Positions 1-8,114 are shown, numbered from the stretch's first letter. The stretch is DNA of 32,456 bases from Candidatus Bathyarchaeota archaeon (GCA_014729945.1 WJJC01000206.1:1-32456), one strand, 5' to 3'. A program made the numbers and translations. Notes: generated by a model from the letters alone, not told the origin.

Positions 1-629
1 ACAATTAGAAGACTCCCTATGGCAATCAATGTAATTGCTTTATTTGTAAAGACTTCAGGGTTCTCAGCTAATGGCACACAATCCGCTATACGCCCATCAT
101 CAGGGTATCCATGGCTCTCCCAGTAACCCTTATGGTCATAATCAGTTATCTCGATGTAGCTCACATATTTCACCCACTTATACCCCCAGTAACAAGGTAA
201 CACCACCCTGAAGGGGTAGCCCTGATCACGGTTCAAGGTCTCACCATCCGCGTAGACAGCCAGTATCATATTATCTCTGTTTATCTCCTCAATAGGAATA
301 CTGCTACTGTAGAGGGTAAAGTCACCGAACTTCATATCAACAGCGTCCTCGGTGGGCTCAACCAAGTCAAGGAGGTCAACCAGTCTTATACCTGTCCAGT
401 TATACGTGTAAACCACGAAGCTATTCAACCCCGGGGTCTCAGGTGGGGAACCCACGCAGATACAGCTGGCGTTAACACTCACCATGGGTAACTCAAGGAA
501 TCCGCTGTAAGTGATGTTTACAGGGTTTTCTACTGCGCCGTATAATCGGATCATGGGCTCCTCTTCCTGAGCTGAGACACCTGGAGCCCAGATACAGAGG
601 ATAACCAGAAATAGCAGCAGTCTCTTCAC
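1..629 (-). CDS. Secreted molybdopterin-dependent oxidoreductase (sulfite oxidase / MsrP-like), partial
   Basis: Reading the minus strand from a GTG at 629 gives an open frame of 209 codons that runs off the left edge, so the C-terminus is missing. It begins with a signal peptide (residues 1-20, ending GVSA) and continues as an oxidoreductase molybdopterin-binding domain. I see C56/C58 (NASCICVGSPP), where the family places its Mo-ligating cysteine, then DLLDLV and a GYPFRVVLP segment typical of the fold. The last visible residues (NKAITLIAIGSLLI) look like the start of a C-terminal membrane anchor. The GTG overlaps the TAG of the upstream membrane protein by one base (TAGTG), implying translational coupling. 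The likely role is a two-electron oxidation or reduction outside the membrane. The substrate, whether sulfite, methionine sulfoxide or something else, cannot be read from this. Confidence 0.85.
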   Translation of the reverse strand, partial: MKRLLLFLVILCIWAPGVSAQEEEPMIRLYGAVENPVNITYSGFLELPMVSVNASCICVGSPPETPGLNSFVVYTYNWTGIRLVDLLDLVEPTEDAVDMKFGDFTLYSSSIPIEEINRDNMILAVYADGETLNRDQGYPFRVVLPCYWGYKWVKYVSYIEITDYDHKGYWESHGYPDDGRIADCVPLAENPEVFTNKAITLIAIGSLLI

Positions 630-1171
630 TAGATTACCCCCAGCTTAACCACCACGTGGTAAAAAAGTGTGATATAGAACCCTATGGAAACAGGAAGATG
701 AAAAACCCTGAGATACATGTTCACATGGGGATTACCGGGGTATAAACGAATGAAGACACCTGATAGAGCTAATATGATAACTAACCCTAGGGTCAAGTAG
801 CTATGATAGTGAATAGGTAGGATCACACCAGCCTTTGTCCTGCTGTGAACCAATACAAGACCAGTTGAAACCACGCTGGATAAACAGTGAACATCCATCC
901 AACCAAAGTACAGTCGTCTAAACCTGCTTAGCGCTAGTAGAGAGGTTGCTAAGAGTATGCCTCCAGCGGCTATCCCCGCCCAGTGAAGCCAGTCTTTGAT
1001 ATCAATAGACCATCCCGAGTTAAACCTGATGGGTCTAAAGAGGACTAAGCCTCCGAATAACAGCAGAACCCCCGCTAACATCAAAACCCTGGGGCCATCA
1101 AAACGCATATTATTGATCATGTAATGGGAAGCTAAAAACGATAAGAATAGACCAATAGTAGTAGAATCCAA
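629..1171 (-). CDS. Heme-b-type multi-helix membrane protein partnered with the molybdopterin enzyme
   Basis: A 180-residue protein with about five hydrophobic helices. Histidines sit in or beside the helices (H63, H95, H109, H121, H123, H158, H172), the pattern of di-heme membrane cytochromes such as MsrQ/YedZ, ferric-reductase-like or b561 proteins. It ends by overlapping the start of the molybdopterin gene by one base, so the two almost certainly work together as membrane electron carrier and extracytoplasmic catalytic subunit. The start is uncertain: a TTG at 1171 includes the first helix, and no well-spaced ribosome binding site precedes it. An ATG at about 1120 would remove most of that helix. 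The family assignment rests on topology and histidine placement, not a recognised signature. Confidence 0.7.
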   Translation of the reverse strand: MDSTTIGLFLSFLASHYMINNMRFDGPRVLMLAGVLLLFGGLVLFRPIRFNSGWSIDIKDWLHWAGIAAGGILLATSLLALSRFRRLYFGWMDVHCLSSVVSTGLVLVHSRTKAGVILPIHYHSYLTLGLVIILALSGVFIRLYPGNPHVNMYLRVFHLPVSIGFYITLFYHVVVKLGVI

Positions 1172-1430
1172 CCTCTAATTCAGAAAATCCATTAAAATAT
1201 TCAATATTTCATATAATAAGTATGTTGAATTTCCCACAATAAAACAAAGGGGTTCTCAAATTATAACTAGTGTCCCTTTGTCTAGATTCAATCTAGTTTG
1301 GAACTTATAGATTACACGCGCACTGAAATGGAATACCAACCAATATGATATGAAAAAGAGTTTTATTATGATGATTGTAACCTGATAAAAACTATTGGAT
1401 AAGGCGCATAAGGTCTGCATCGATCTTGTT

Positions 1431-1438
1431 TTTTATAA
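1431..1438 (+). promoter_or_regulatory. TATA box for the flavodoxin gene
   Basis: TTTTATAA lies 39 nt before the ATG at 1470. Transcription would start about 26 nt downstream, near 1460, leaving a leader of roughly 10 nt. Confidence 0.5.
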
Positions 1439-1469
1439 CTGACAAATACATAGAATAGCGGGGCTTAAA

Positions 1470-1934
1470 ATGAAAACAATTGTATTATACTCATCGAGAA
1501 GCAGTAATACAGAAAAAATTGCAAACGAAATCGCCTCTGAACTAGACTGTCCATGCATAAAAATATCTAAAGATTTCAATCCATCAACTGTAGACCTAAG
1601 AGATTTTGACATTGTGTTTCTTGGAACTGGCATCTATGGTGCGGAACCAAACGCTGAACTGCTCAATTACTTAAAGGAAATGAATCCAAAAAATAACGTA
1701 AATTTTGCTCTTTTTCTTACATGGTTTGGTCGTGGAACAACCGATAAAGCTGTTTATGACCTAGTAAAGACAATTGTTGAGGATAAAGGATGCAGACTCT
1801 TGGAAGACTACTATAGTTGCTTATTTGAAGGAAACATAATAATTGCCAGATTCATATTCCCTGATTCAAAAGGCCATCCCACTGCTGAAGACTTGAGTAA
1901 TGCAAGAAAATGGGCAAGAGAAATTATCGAATAA
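1470..1934 (+). CDS. Flavodoxin-like FMN protein
   Basis: A 154-residue single-domain protein of normal short-chain flavodoxin length. The N-terminal beta strand (TIVLYSS) leads into a phosphate-binding loop SSRSSNTEKIA (residues 8-18) that matches the S/T-x-S/T-x-N-T-x-K/E FMN pattern. The second and third flavin loops are recognisable around FLGTGIYGAEP (residues 50-60) and LTWFGRGTTDK (residues 83-93). Such proteins carry one or two electrons in the cytoplasm or serve as the FMN domain of a small reductase; the partner is not evident. It is divergent from the oxidoreductase pair to its left. Codon use is A/T-rich, unlike the C-rich genes further right. Confidence 0.88.
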   Translation: MKTIVLYSSRSSNTEKIANEIASELDCPCIKISKDFNPSTVDLRDFDIVFLGTGIYGAEPNAELLNYLKEMNPKNNVNFALFLTWFGRGTTDKAVYDLVKTIVEDKGCRLLEDYYSCLFEGNIIIARFIFPDSKGHPTAEDLSNARKWAREIIE

Positions 1935-2005
1935 CCAAAAAAAACAATGAAAAATGGATCTTACATCCATAATTCCATTTAATATTATTACTATATGTTA
2001 TCCAA

Positions 2006-2503
2006 ATGAAACAGTGTTTGTTGCTGATCCTTTTAATGTCCGCAACACTACCCAGGATAAACGCATCGATAGCAGTGGATGTTTCTCCATCCACATTAAT
2101 CAATCAAGCGGAATCAATAATCATAGGCAAAATAACAACGGCTGAAAAAACTTATGATGGTTACAGACTGGTAGTACAAGTTCAATCATATCTCGGCGAA
2201 CCACCTTCCAAAGATATACTTATTCTATCGGGCTCAGAGGGATTATTCTGTGAACCTAAGGCAGGTCAATCATATGTGTTCCTCTTGGTTACCCGGAACA
2301 ATCGTCTTGATATAGCAGTAATGGGTGCAGGGATGTATCAATTAGATAATACTCCACCTGAGATAAACAAGCTTCTGGAAACGCAATTTTCACCAATTGT
2401 ATCTACATACAATTCTTGGACGAATGTATGGATTTACTCAATTATAATTCTTGTAGCTACAGGTTTGATAACAAAACAATTCAAAGAGGTAATATCTCAA
2501 TAA
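2006..2503 (+). CDS. Small exported protein with C-terminal membrane anchor, function unknown
   Basis: 165 residues: an N-terminal signal peptide (residues 1-21), an extracytoplasmic beta-rich domain of about 115 residues, and a C-terminal helix (about 142-158) followed by a short basic tail. The domain pattern (INQAESIIIGKITTAEK, then YRLVVQVQSYLGEP, then LFCEPKAGQSYVFLL) resembles small netrin/TIMP-like exported domains, but the similarity is weak and I would not name a function. An AT-rich TATA-like stretch at about 1978-1987 is 24-28 nt before the ATG, consistent with a leaderless transcript. It follows the flavodoxin by 71 nt on the same strand. An overlapping frame from 1954 is rejected because it lacks any protein-like pattern. 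Confidence 0.7.
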   Translation: MKQCLLLILLMSATLPRINASIAVDVSPSTLINQAESIIIGKITTAEKTYDGYRLVVQVQSYLGEPPSKDILILSGSEGLFCEPKAGQSYVFLLVTRNNRLDIAVMGAGMYQLDNTPPEINKLLETQFSPIVSTYNSWTNVWIYSIIILVATGLITKQFKEVISQ

Positions 2504-2778
2504 GAAAAAAGATAATTGAATAAAAAATGATTCAATTTTCATGTAACAATGATATTTGAAATAAAAAATGGTAAACATCTAAACGGTATCTACTTCAGCT
2601 ACGATTGATCCGAGGATGTATAATAGGTAGTAGCTACCATCATCCATCACTATATTTTAGTCTCTATAATGTGAACATAAAGGAGGAAAAATATTATGGT
2701 TATTCTCTGTTTTCATTTTTAATTGTTCTTTGAGTCTAGTTTAAATCAGGTAAATCTTTCCTTTAAGGGGGAACTGGT
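2504..2778. other. Intergenic stretch with a well-formed ribosome binding site and only a tiny frame
   Basis: No gene of normal size. A strong Shine-Dalgarno sequence AAAGGAGG (2679-2686) stands 9 nt before an ATG at 2696 whose frame closes after eight codons. A short hairpin (GGTAG-TAG-CTACC, 2626-2638) lies upstream. AAGGGGG at 2765-2771 is the ribosome binding site of the broken gene that follows. Confidence 0.5.
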
Positions 2779-3550
2779 TTGGGTCTTGGTAAACGGTTTT
2801 TTCAGGTCTTGAACCGGGTTACTCCTTTGTTTGTAGGTTTGTTGGTTTGGCTGCTGGGAAGGTCAGGGTCGTGGAGGGATACTTTTTGTTGAACCGAGTT
2901 TACCGAAGCTGTTATCACCTGCGCCTATTACGTTCGCGATTTGGTGACCCATCTTTGTCCTAATCGCCGGGGCCCTAGTGCATCAGAGTCGTGACTTGTT
3001 ACCGAGGTGGGAAAAAGTTGAGACAATTATTATATGTGATTTTAGCGTTTCTTTCTTTTTGTCCAGCGTTTTTTCTGGGCTCTGGATTATTGCATGGAGC
3101 AGTAGGATGATCTGGACCTCGATATCGTTGATGATGCTCTACCATATCTCTTTGTTGCTGGGCTATTTCCGTCTCGGCATTAATCTGTCTCCCCAGAGTA
3201 GATGGAGGAGGGTACTTGTGACGGGGGGTTGGAGCATGTATACGGGGTGGATTACTCTTGCTACCGTGGTCAATACAACAACGGGGCTTGTTTATTATGG
3301 GTTTGATAAACTTCCCTTCACCGAGCTACAGTGGACCCTTACAGTGATTCTAGTTGCGCTTATTGTATATCTGTTGTTTTTGTTTAAACGCGAGGACACG
3401 GTTTTCGCCGGTGTCGGGGCATGGGCCTTCACAGGACTGGTAATAACATATCTTGACCCAGCGCCGCCTACTAACAATATAGTACTTTTCTCATCAGCCT
3501 TATCAGCATTAACCATTCTAGCAGCAATCATCTACAAAAAGATGAATTAG
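2779..3550 (+). pseudogene. TspO/MBR-related (tryptophan-rich sensory type) membrane protein, disrupted
   Basis: The intact part (3' of a GTG at 2978, 190 codons) is a membrane protein rich in Trp with the family's late pattern: FFLSSVFSGLWIIAW, SMYTGWITLATVVN, then several helices. It lacks the N-terminal helix and the conserved PA-x-x-FAIWG segment. Both are found upstream. In the same frame PAPITFAIW ends at an in-frame TGA (2945-2947) exactly where the family has Gly, so GGA to TGA explains it. Earlier coding sequence (TTG at 2779 with AAGGGGG 7 nt before it) is one frame off; removing one T from the run at 2883-2887 joins it to the rest. The repaired protein would be about 256 residues. 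Two lesions suggest a recent pseudogene, though sequencing error at the T run is possible. The 3' end overlaps the convergent EamA gene by 4 nt. Confidence 0.75.
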
Positions 3551-4398
3551 CCAAACAAGGACACCGCGGCTACACCTAGAACTATGAGTACGCTTCCAAA
3601 CACCATGCACCTAGTTAACTCCTCATCCCCCAGCAAACACCATGACAATAACATACTGAACAATGGATAACTATAGATAATACTAGAAGCCACCGAGACC
3701 CTGCCGAGATTAATCGCCATAGTCACCATAACCCACGCCAATGCATTAACCACACCCGCACCGGCAAGCCACCGGATATTCCCCCTGTTAACCTGTAATA
3801 CCTTAGACCCACCGCGAGCCAAGACATACACACCACAAACCACCAAACCCGCGACGGTACTAACCTGAGCCCCCAACACGGCGTGAGGCAAGATGTTAGT
3901 ACCCAGCTTACGGATAATATTAGACAAAGCATAGAAAAAAGAAGCAACCAATGGGAGATACACCAACCCCCAATCCAGCGAGAGCTCACCACCCCGTAGA
4001 TTAATCAACGCGACCCCACCGAACACCAGTAAACCACCCAAGACAACCGAGAACCTCAACGGCTCACCCAGGAAAACCACGGCCAGAAAAGTAGTCACCA
4101 CGGGACTCGTACCGATAAGAGCACTAGCACCGGAGACACCTATTCTCTTATAAGAAATCATGGTAAAGAGACGCCCCACGAAGGAACCCAATACACCAGC
4201 CAAAGCAAACCAACCCAAAGCAACGATATCCAACCCAGGCATATCCCAGAGCAATAAACCCGTCAACACCAGAGCCTGAATACCGGTTAACACCAGGTTC
4301 GCGGTATCCGGGTTACTATCCCTCATACCCCGAGTCGCCATCACGCTACTAAGAGCCGTACAAACAGACGCAACAAGAGCAACCAACTCAGCCCACAT
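3547..4398 (-). CDS. EamA-family (drug/metabolite transporter superfamily) permease
   Basis: 283 residues with ten hydrophobic helices in two repeated EamA halves (about residues 1-135 and 145-283), the usual size for this family. The first half has the pattern SALIGTSPVVTTFLAVVFLGEPL and the second SSIIYSYPLFSMLLSWCLLGDEEL, the equivalent positions of the duplicated unit. These proteins export or import small metabolites across the cytoplasmic membrane; the substrate cannot be read. The ATG at 4398 begins a short cytoplasmic N-terminus just before helix 1. It is tail-to-tail with the broken TspO-like gene, sharing 4 nt. The coding strand is G/T-rich, part of the orientation-independent strand skew seen from here to about 13.5 kb. 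Confidence 0.9.
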   Translation of the reverse strand: MWAELVALVASVCTALSSVMATRGMRDSNPDTANLVLTGIQALVLTGLLLWDMPGLDIVALGWFALAGVLGSFVGRLFTMISYKRIGVSGASALIGTSPVVTTFLAVVFLGEPLRFSVVLGGLLVFGGVALINLRGGELSLDWGLVYLPLVASFFYALSNIIRKLGTNILPHAVLGAQVSTVAGLVVCGVYVLARGGSKVLQVNRGNIRWLAGAGVVNALAWVMVTMAINLGRVSVASSIIYSYPLFSMLLSWCLLGDEELTRCMVFGSVLIVLGVAAVSLFG

Positions 4399-4461
4399 AC
4401 CAGATAGATAGAGAGATAAGAGAAAAAACTACCCATAGACAGCCACGCCAACCTATGAAAC

Positions 4462-4508
4462 CATTCTATGAAAAACATTCTATGGATATTGTAGAATTTC
4501 TTTATATA
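4462..4508 (+). promoter_or_regulatory. Tandem CATTCTATG repeats followed by a TATA box
   Basis: CATTCTATG occurs at 4462-4470 and again at 4476-4484, 14 nt apart. A strong TATA box TTTATATA follows at 4501-4508, so transcription would begin near 4530. Two identical sites at this spacing just upstream of the core promoter suggest a regulator binding site controlling the nitrilase transcript. Confidence 0.45.
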
Positions 4509-4828
4509 CGAGTCACCCTATACTTTTAGTCGTGACTGAAATATACCCTAGGCTGAAACCATCCCATAGCAAAGAAACCCCAACTACAGACCAGCCTAGA
4601 GGGTACCCCGGGGGAGGCACCCAGAACAGCCCAGAAACCCAAAAAGAGACAGAAAACAGCCCATTTCAGACAGGGAAAGAGGCAAAAACGTGGTCCATAC
4701 AATACAGAAATGCAACACAAACAGAAAACACGACTAACCCCTAGGGGGTACACAGTGGAAACCCATAAAACAAGCCTATTCAGAAAACCTTCTAACCAAA
4801 ACAGGCACCTATTCAACCCAAAACGGGC

Positions 4829-4836
4829 ATAAATAC
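4829..4836 (+). promoter_or_regulatory. TATA-like box immediately upstream of the nitrilase
   Basis: ATAAATAC, about 30-37 nt before the ATG at 4866, would give a nearly leaderless nitrilase mRNA. It is less canonical than the upstream TTTATATA. Confidence 0.4.
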
Positions 4837-4865
4837 TAGGAAAAAACCAGCCCCGAGAAACATTG

Positions 4866-5960
4866 ATGATAAATACCCTAGACACCTTCATGAGACCGAT
4901 AAACATGCGCGACAAGGTCAAAGTAGCCGTAGCCCAGATCAGCCCCATCTACATGAACAAAGAAGCAACCATAGACAAGACCTGCAAAACCATCGAGGAA
5001 GCAGGACGCAACAACGCCGAGCTAATAGTCTTCAGCGAGACCCACATACCAGGCTACCCCTATTGGAGAGGCACCAACCCCATCAGCAAATGGAGCAAAA
5101 ACCAGGTAGAATACATGAAAAACGCCATCAAGATCCCAGGACCAGAAACCGAGACACTAGGCGACGCCTGCAACTCAGCCAACACCATAGCAGTAATAGG
5201 AGCCACCGAACAAAGCGACATAAAAGGCAGCAACACCCTCTACAACAGCATAGCAACCATAGACAAAGACGGCTCCCTACTAGGCCGCCGCAGAAAACTC
5301 ATGCCCACACACGGAGAACGCACCGTATGGGGACAAGGAAACCGAGAAGACATCAAAGTCTATGACACAACCATAGGCACCATAGGCGCCAGCATCTGCT
5401 ACGAGCACCACATGACCCTCCTCAAAGCAGCCAACGCCTACCTGGGAGAAGAGATCCACTGCGCCCTCTGGGACGGCTACTGGGTGATGGACTGGCACCC
5501 CGGAGAGAAACGCCGCTACAAGCAGGGAGACGATTATCATCTATGTGACATCGAATACGCCAGCAAGGAATACGCCATAGAGACCCAGACCTATGTCCTA
5601 TCCGCGTGCCAGTACATACCAGACCAGGAGATGCCCGAGGACACACAGGACTTTAACATCGCATCCGGCGGATCAAGCATCATCAACCCAGCCGGCGTAT
5701 ACATAGAGAAACCAGTCTTCAACAAGGAGACCATACTCTACGCCGAGCTAGACCAGGATGACCGGCGTCACACCAAGGCATACATTGACGCCCTAGGCCA
5801 CTACGCTAGATGGGATCTACTCAGATTGGACATACGGGGAACACCAAACCAACCATTCACAGAATCACCCACCATCTCATACAGCAAGATAAAGGAAGTA
5901 GCCGAGAAACATCAAATAGACCCCGATAAACTGGAGAAGATGATCAACGAACTCCACTAA
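4866..5960 (+). CDS. Nitrilase (carbon-nitrogen hydrolase, branch 1 type)
   Basis: 364 residues from the ATG at 4866; the frame opens one codon earlier with TTG. The full Glu-Lys-Cys catalytic set is present: E58 in FSETHIPGYP, K144 in RRRKLMPTHGERTVWGQG, and C178 in GASICYEHHM. The FIPGYP-like element, the RRKLxPTHxERTVWGQG block and C-x-E-H are hallmarks of true nitrilases and cyanide-degrading relatives rather than amidases, so hydrolysis of a nitrile to a carboxylate plus ammonia in the cytoplasm is the best call. The usual Trp in CWEH is Tyr here. An alternative start is the ATG at the DKVKVAVAQ segment (listed residue 14), where the fold proper begins. It ends tail-to-tail with an MFS transporter, sharing 4 nt; the transporter could carry the substrate or product, but that is inference. 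Confidence 0.92.
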   Translation: MINTLDTFMRPINMRDKVKVAVAQISPIYMNKEATIDKTCKTIEEAGRNNAELIVFSETHIPGYPYWRGTNPISKWSKNQVEYMKNAIKIPGPETETLGDACNSANTIAVIGATEQSDIKGSNTLYNSIATIDKDGSLLGRRRKLMPTHGERTVWGQGNREDIKVYDTTIGTIGASICYEHHMTLLKAANAYLGEEIHCALWDGYWVMDWHPGEKRRYKQGDDYHLCDIEYASKEYAIETQTYVLSACQYIPDQEMPEDTQDFNIASGGSSIINPAGVYIEKPVFNKETILYAELDQDDRRHTKAYIDALGHYARWDLLRLDIRGTPNQPFTESPTISYSKIKEVAEKHQIDPDKLEKMINELH

Positions 5961-7237
5961 TCATCATGAGTAGCAGTGACCCTTTGTAACTCCTCATCAG
6001 ACGCATTAGGATCCCTAGATATGAAAGCCAGCACAGACGCCAGACCCATCCCAACCGACAGAAATAACAACGTCGCGTAATAACTCCCCGTCAAGTCCAC
6101 AAACCAGCCACCGATCAACGGGAACAAACCCCCACCCAGACCACCAGCCAGAGTAATCAAACCAAACAAGACAGTACTATGAGTCCTCCCAAAATAATCA
6201 GTTACGATAGCCGCATACTGCTCAGGAGCCCCACCGTAACTCAACCCATAAAGAACCGCCCAAGCATATAGAAGCGTAATATCAGCCGGTATCAGAGTAG
6301 CCACACCAAAAGCAACCGCCAGCAAACCAGTGGTAGAAACAATAGTCCACTTCCGCCCAAAACGATCAGAAAACAACCCAAAGAGAAAACTACCAACAGC
6401 ACTCATCACACCAATAATACCAAAAGCCCCACTGGCCTGAACAGAGGAAATCCCGATGTTAATCATATGAGGCACCACAAAAGTCATTATACTAATCACC
6501 CCACCAAGACAGAAGAAATAACTCAAAGCCACCAACCGGAAACTCCAGCTACCCGCAGCATCACTCATCTCCCAGTCCTCCTTCACCGGGTTATCACTCA
6601 TCCCCTCAGGAGGAGAATCAGCCCCATCCGGGAAAAGCCCCAACTCCTCCGGATCCTCCCTCAAGAACACATATCCCAAAAGACTCGTAGTACAGATCAC
6701 CATAACACCCAAGAATAGCATACTCGGCCGCCACCCCCACACCGGAATAACGCGCGCAATCTGAGGAATAATCACCGCCTGCCCAGCCGCAACCCCCACA
6801 CTACTCCAACCCACAGTACTCCCACGCCGCCGATGAAAGAACTTACTCAACACCATGGTGGGAACCACATACAAAGCAGCACTACCCATAGCCGCTATCA
6901 ACCCCCAAGAAACATACAACTGCCACAACGCAGTAATCTGACTAAGAATAACCCCACCACCACCAAGAAGCAAACCACCGAACAACACAGTCTTCCTAAC
7001 ACCAATTCTGCGAGCCAATTGACCCACAAGAGGCGCACTAAAAGCATAAACCCAGAAAAAGATAGTTACCCCACTAGCCGTCATAGCGTTAGTCCAACCA
7101 AACTCGTTCCGGATGGGCTCAAAGAAGATACCCACACTGTAACGAAGCCCATACATAAACATGTAAATCAAGAACGTAATAGCAAATATCACCCACCCAT
7201 AGTAAAAGGGCAGTTTCTTCTCCCACCTCTCATTCAT
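5957..7237 (-). CDS. MFS transporter, monocarboxylate/oxalate-formate antiporter type
   Basis: 426 residues with twelve predicted helices and a central cytoplasmic loop (about residues 200-225, with PEELGLFPDG). The opening YYGWVIFAITFLIYMFMYGLRYSVGIFFEPIR is typical of the MCT/OFA branch, in which the first helix is followed by GVFFxP-type residues. The loop between helices 2 and 3 carries a recognisable G-x-L-x-R-R-x-G variant (GQLARRIGVRK) and that between 8 and 9 FSDRFGRK. Members move monocarboxylates or related organic anions with protons or by exchange. The gene shares 4 nt with the convergent nitrilase. It lies 130 nt downstream of the ACT-like gene on the same strand and may be read from that promoter. 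Confidence 0.9.
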   Translation of the reverse strand: MNERWEKKLPFYYGWVIFAITFLIYMFMYGLRYSVGIFFEPIRNEFGWTNAMTASGVTIFFWVYAFSAPLVGQLARRIGVRKTVLFGGLLLGGGGVILSQITALWQLYVSWGLIAAMGSAALYVVPTMVLSKFFHRRRGSTVGWSSVGVAAGQAVIIPQIARVIPVWGWRPSMLFLGVMVICTTSLLGYVFLREDPEELGLFPDGADSPPEGMSDNPVKEDWEMSDAAGSWSFRLVALSYFFCLGGVISIMTFVVPHMINIGISSVQASGAFGIIGVMSAVGSFLFGLFSDRFGRKWTIVSTTGLLAVAFGVATLIPADITLLYAWAVLYGLSYGGAPEQYAAIVTDYFGRTHSTVLFGLITLAGGLGGGLFPLIGGWFVDLTGSYYATLLFLSVGMGLASVLAFISRDPNASDEELQRVTATHDD

Positions 7238-7367
7238 ACCAGATTACCCCTCGGTTCACACTAAAAAAACCAACTATACACGCAGGATGAAAACAATAAC
7301 ACACCATCAACCCAGAACCCACAGAAAACGGCCCCAGAGGCACCACGATTCCACTCCCCAAACAAAG

Positions 7368-8024
7368 CTAACGATTCTGGCTCAACAAGACCTCAAACGC
7401 CGTCGAGGCATCCTCCTCATGAATAATCAGACTAATCTCACCCTGACTAAAGAAAGCGTTAACCAGATGAACACCATGCCTAAACAAGAGATCGGTAAGC
7501 ATAGCGATCCTGTCATAACGGGAAGACTCATTTCCCAACTGGATATTCAACTCAGCGAAACCCTCCCGGATAACAGGATCATACTGCCACAGATCCTGCA
7601 TAAACCCATGCATCTCCTGACTAGTAGTAATAATCTTCAAGCTCCCCTGATACTGATGTATCTTAATATTAGCCCCACGCTTCTGAAGATCATGCAATAA
7701 CTCAAGTATCGCGACCTGCTCACGTTGATCCGTCCCTATAGTAACATCCACGATATCAGTAACCAAGTTAAACCGGGCCCCAGACAAAGCGCTCTCAGGA
7801 GGCCGCAACTCATCCTTACTCGCCTCCCTGCTAAAACGCATAATAGCTGTAACTATAGTGTTAGGATCCACCTCATCACCCGCCATATTCTGGACCTCAT
7901 CCCGGATATACCGGGCTACAGCACTGTAGTTGATTACCTGCATTCGGAGACCCCTGTAGAGGTAAGGATTCTGGGTTATGATAACCCGTACCGCTTCCTG
8001 TACCGAACTCCGTCTGCGTGACAT
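7368..8024 (-). CDS. Conserved archaeal protein: N-terminal helical (possibly DNA-binding) part plus C-terminal ACT-like domain
   Basis: 218 residues. The basic N-terminus (MSRRRSSVQEAV) leads into a helical region (about 1-75) with the pattern NYSAVARYIRDEV and NTIVTAIMRFSRE, which could form a winged-helix-like unit. The rest is alpha/beta; the last 70 residues (DRIAMLTDLLFRHGVHLVNAFFSQGEISLIIHEEDASTAFEVL) look like an ACT-type ligand-sensing domain. ACT domains bind amino acids or other small ligands, so a regulator is plausible, but I know of no demonstrated function. It is divergent from hsp20 with 163 nt between the starts, and that gap holds a palindrome. Regulation of hsp20 or of itself is possible but unproven. 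Confidence 0.6.
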   Translation of the reverse strand: MSRRRSSVQEAVRVIITQNPYLYRGLRMQVINYSAVARYIRDEVQNMAGDEVDPNTIVTAIMRFSREASKDELRPPESALSGARFNLVTDIVDVTIGTDQREQVAILELLHDLQKRGANIKIHQYQGSLKIITTSQEMHGFMQDLWQYDPVIREGFAELNIQLGNESSRYDRIAMLTDLLFRHGVHLVNAFFSQGEISLIIHEEDASTAFEVLLSQNR

Positions 8025-8114
8025 CGTATCTTTGTTGTCCCTGCGGCATATAAAAATTTATGACATGTAGTTATAATTCATTCAAACAGGCCGCTTCTTG
8101 TTAAAAAGACTCAT

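Larger units (their letters stand above)
4399..4865. other. Long intergenic region upstream of the nitrilase
   Basis: 467 nt with no convincing gene. It holds a promoter-like block (4462-4508) and a second TATA-like site at 4829-4836. A 70-codon frame beginning with GTG at 4532, about 27 nt after the first TATA box, could be a leaderless small protein. Its composition (Thr, Gln, Glu, Pro, Asn) is what the A/C-rich DNA would give by chance, so I do not call it. Frames on the other strand here have no protein-like pattern either. Confidence 0.5.

Noticed and set aside
1954..2145. 63-codon frame overlapping the exported protein gene
   Set aside because: It overlaps the signal peptide region of the 2006-2503 gene in another frame and has no protein-like pattern.
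2945..2947. In-frame TGA as selenocysteine or programmed read-through in the TspO-like gene
   Set aside because: The position is a Gly in the family, no selenocysteine element is visible, and a second lesion (frameshift at 2883-2887) exists upstream. TGA serves as a normal stop elsewhere, for example at 16621-16623 and 19521-19523.
4532..4744. 70-codon leaderless small protein after the TTTATATA box
   Set aside because: The promoter spacing is right, but the residues (Thr, Gln, Glu, Pro, Asn) are what A/C-rich DNA yields in any open frame. No fold, motif or hydrophobic core is seen.
5063..5365. Long Arg/His-rich frame inside the nitrilase, and similar frames at 6833-7264, 7287-7700 and 9472-10164
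   Set aside because: These are alternative-frame or antisense shadows of strongly supported genes; their residues reflect skewed base composition.
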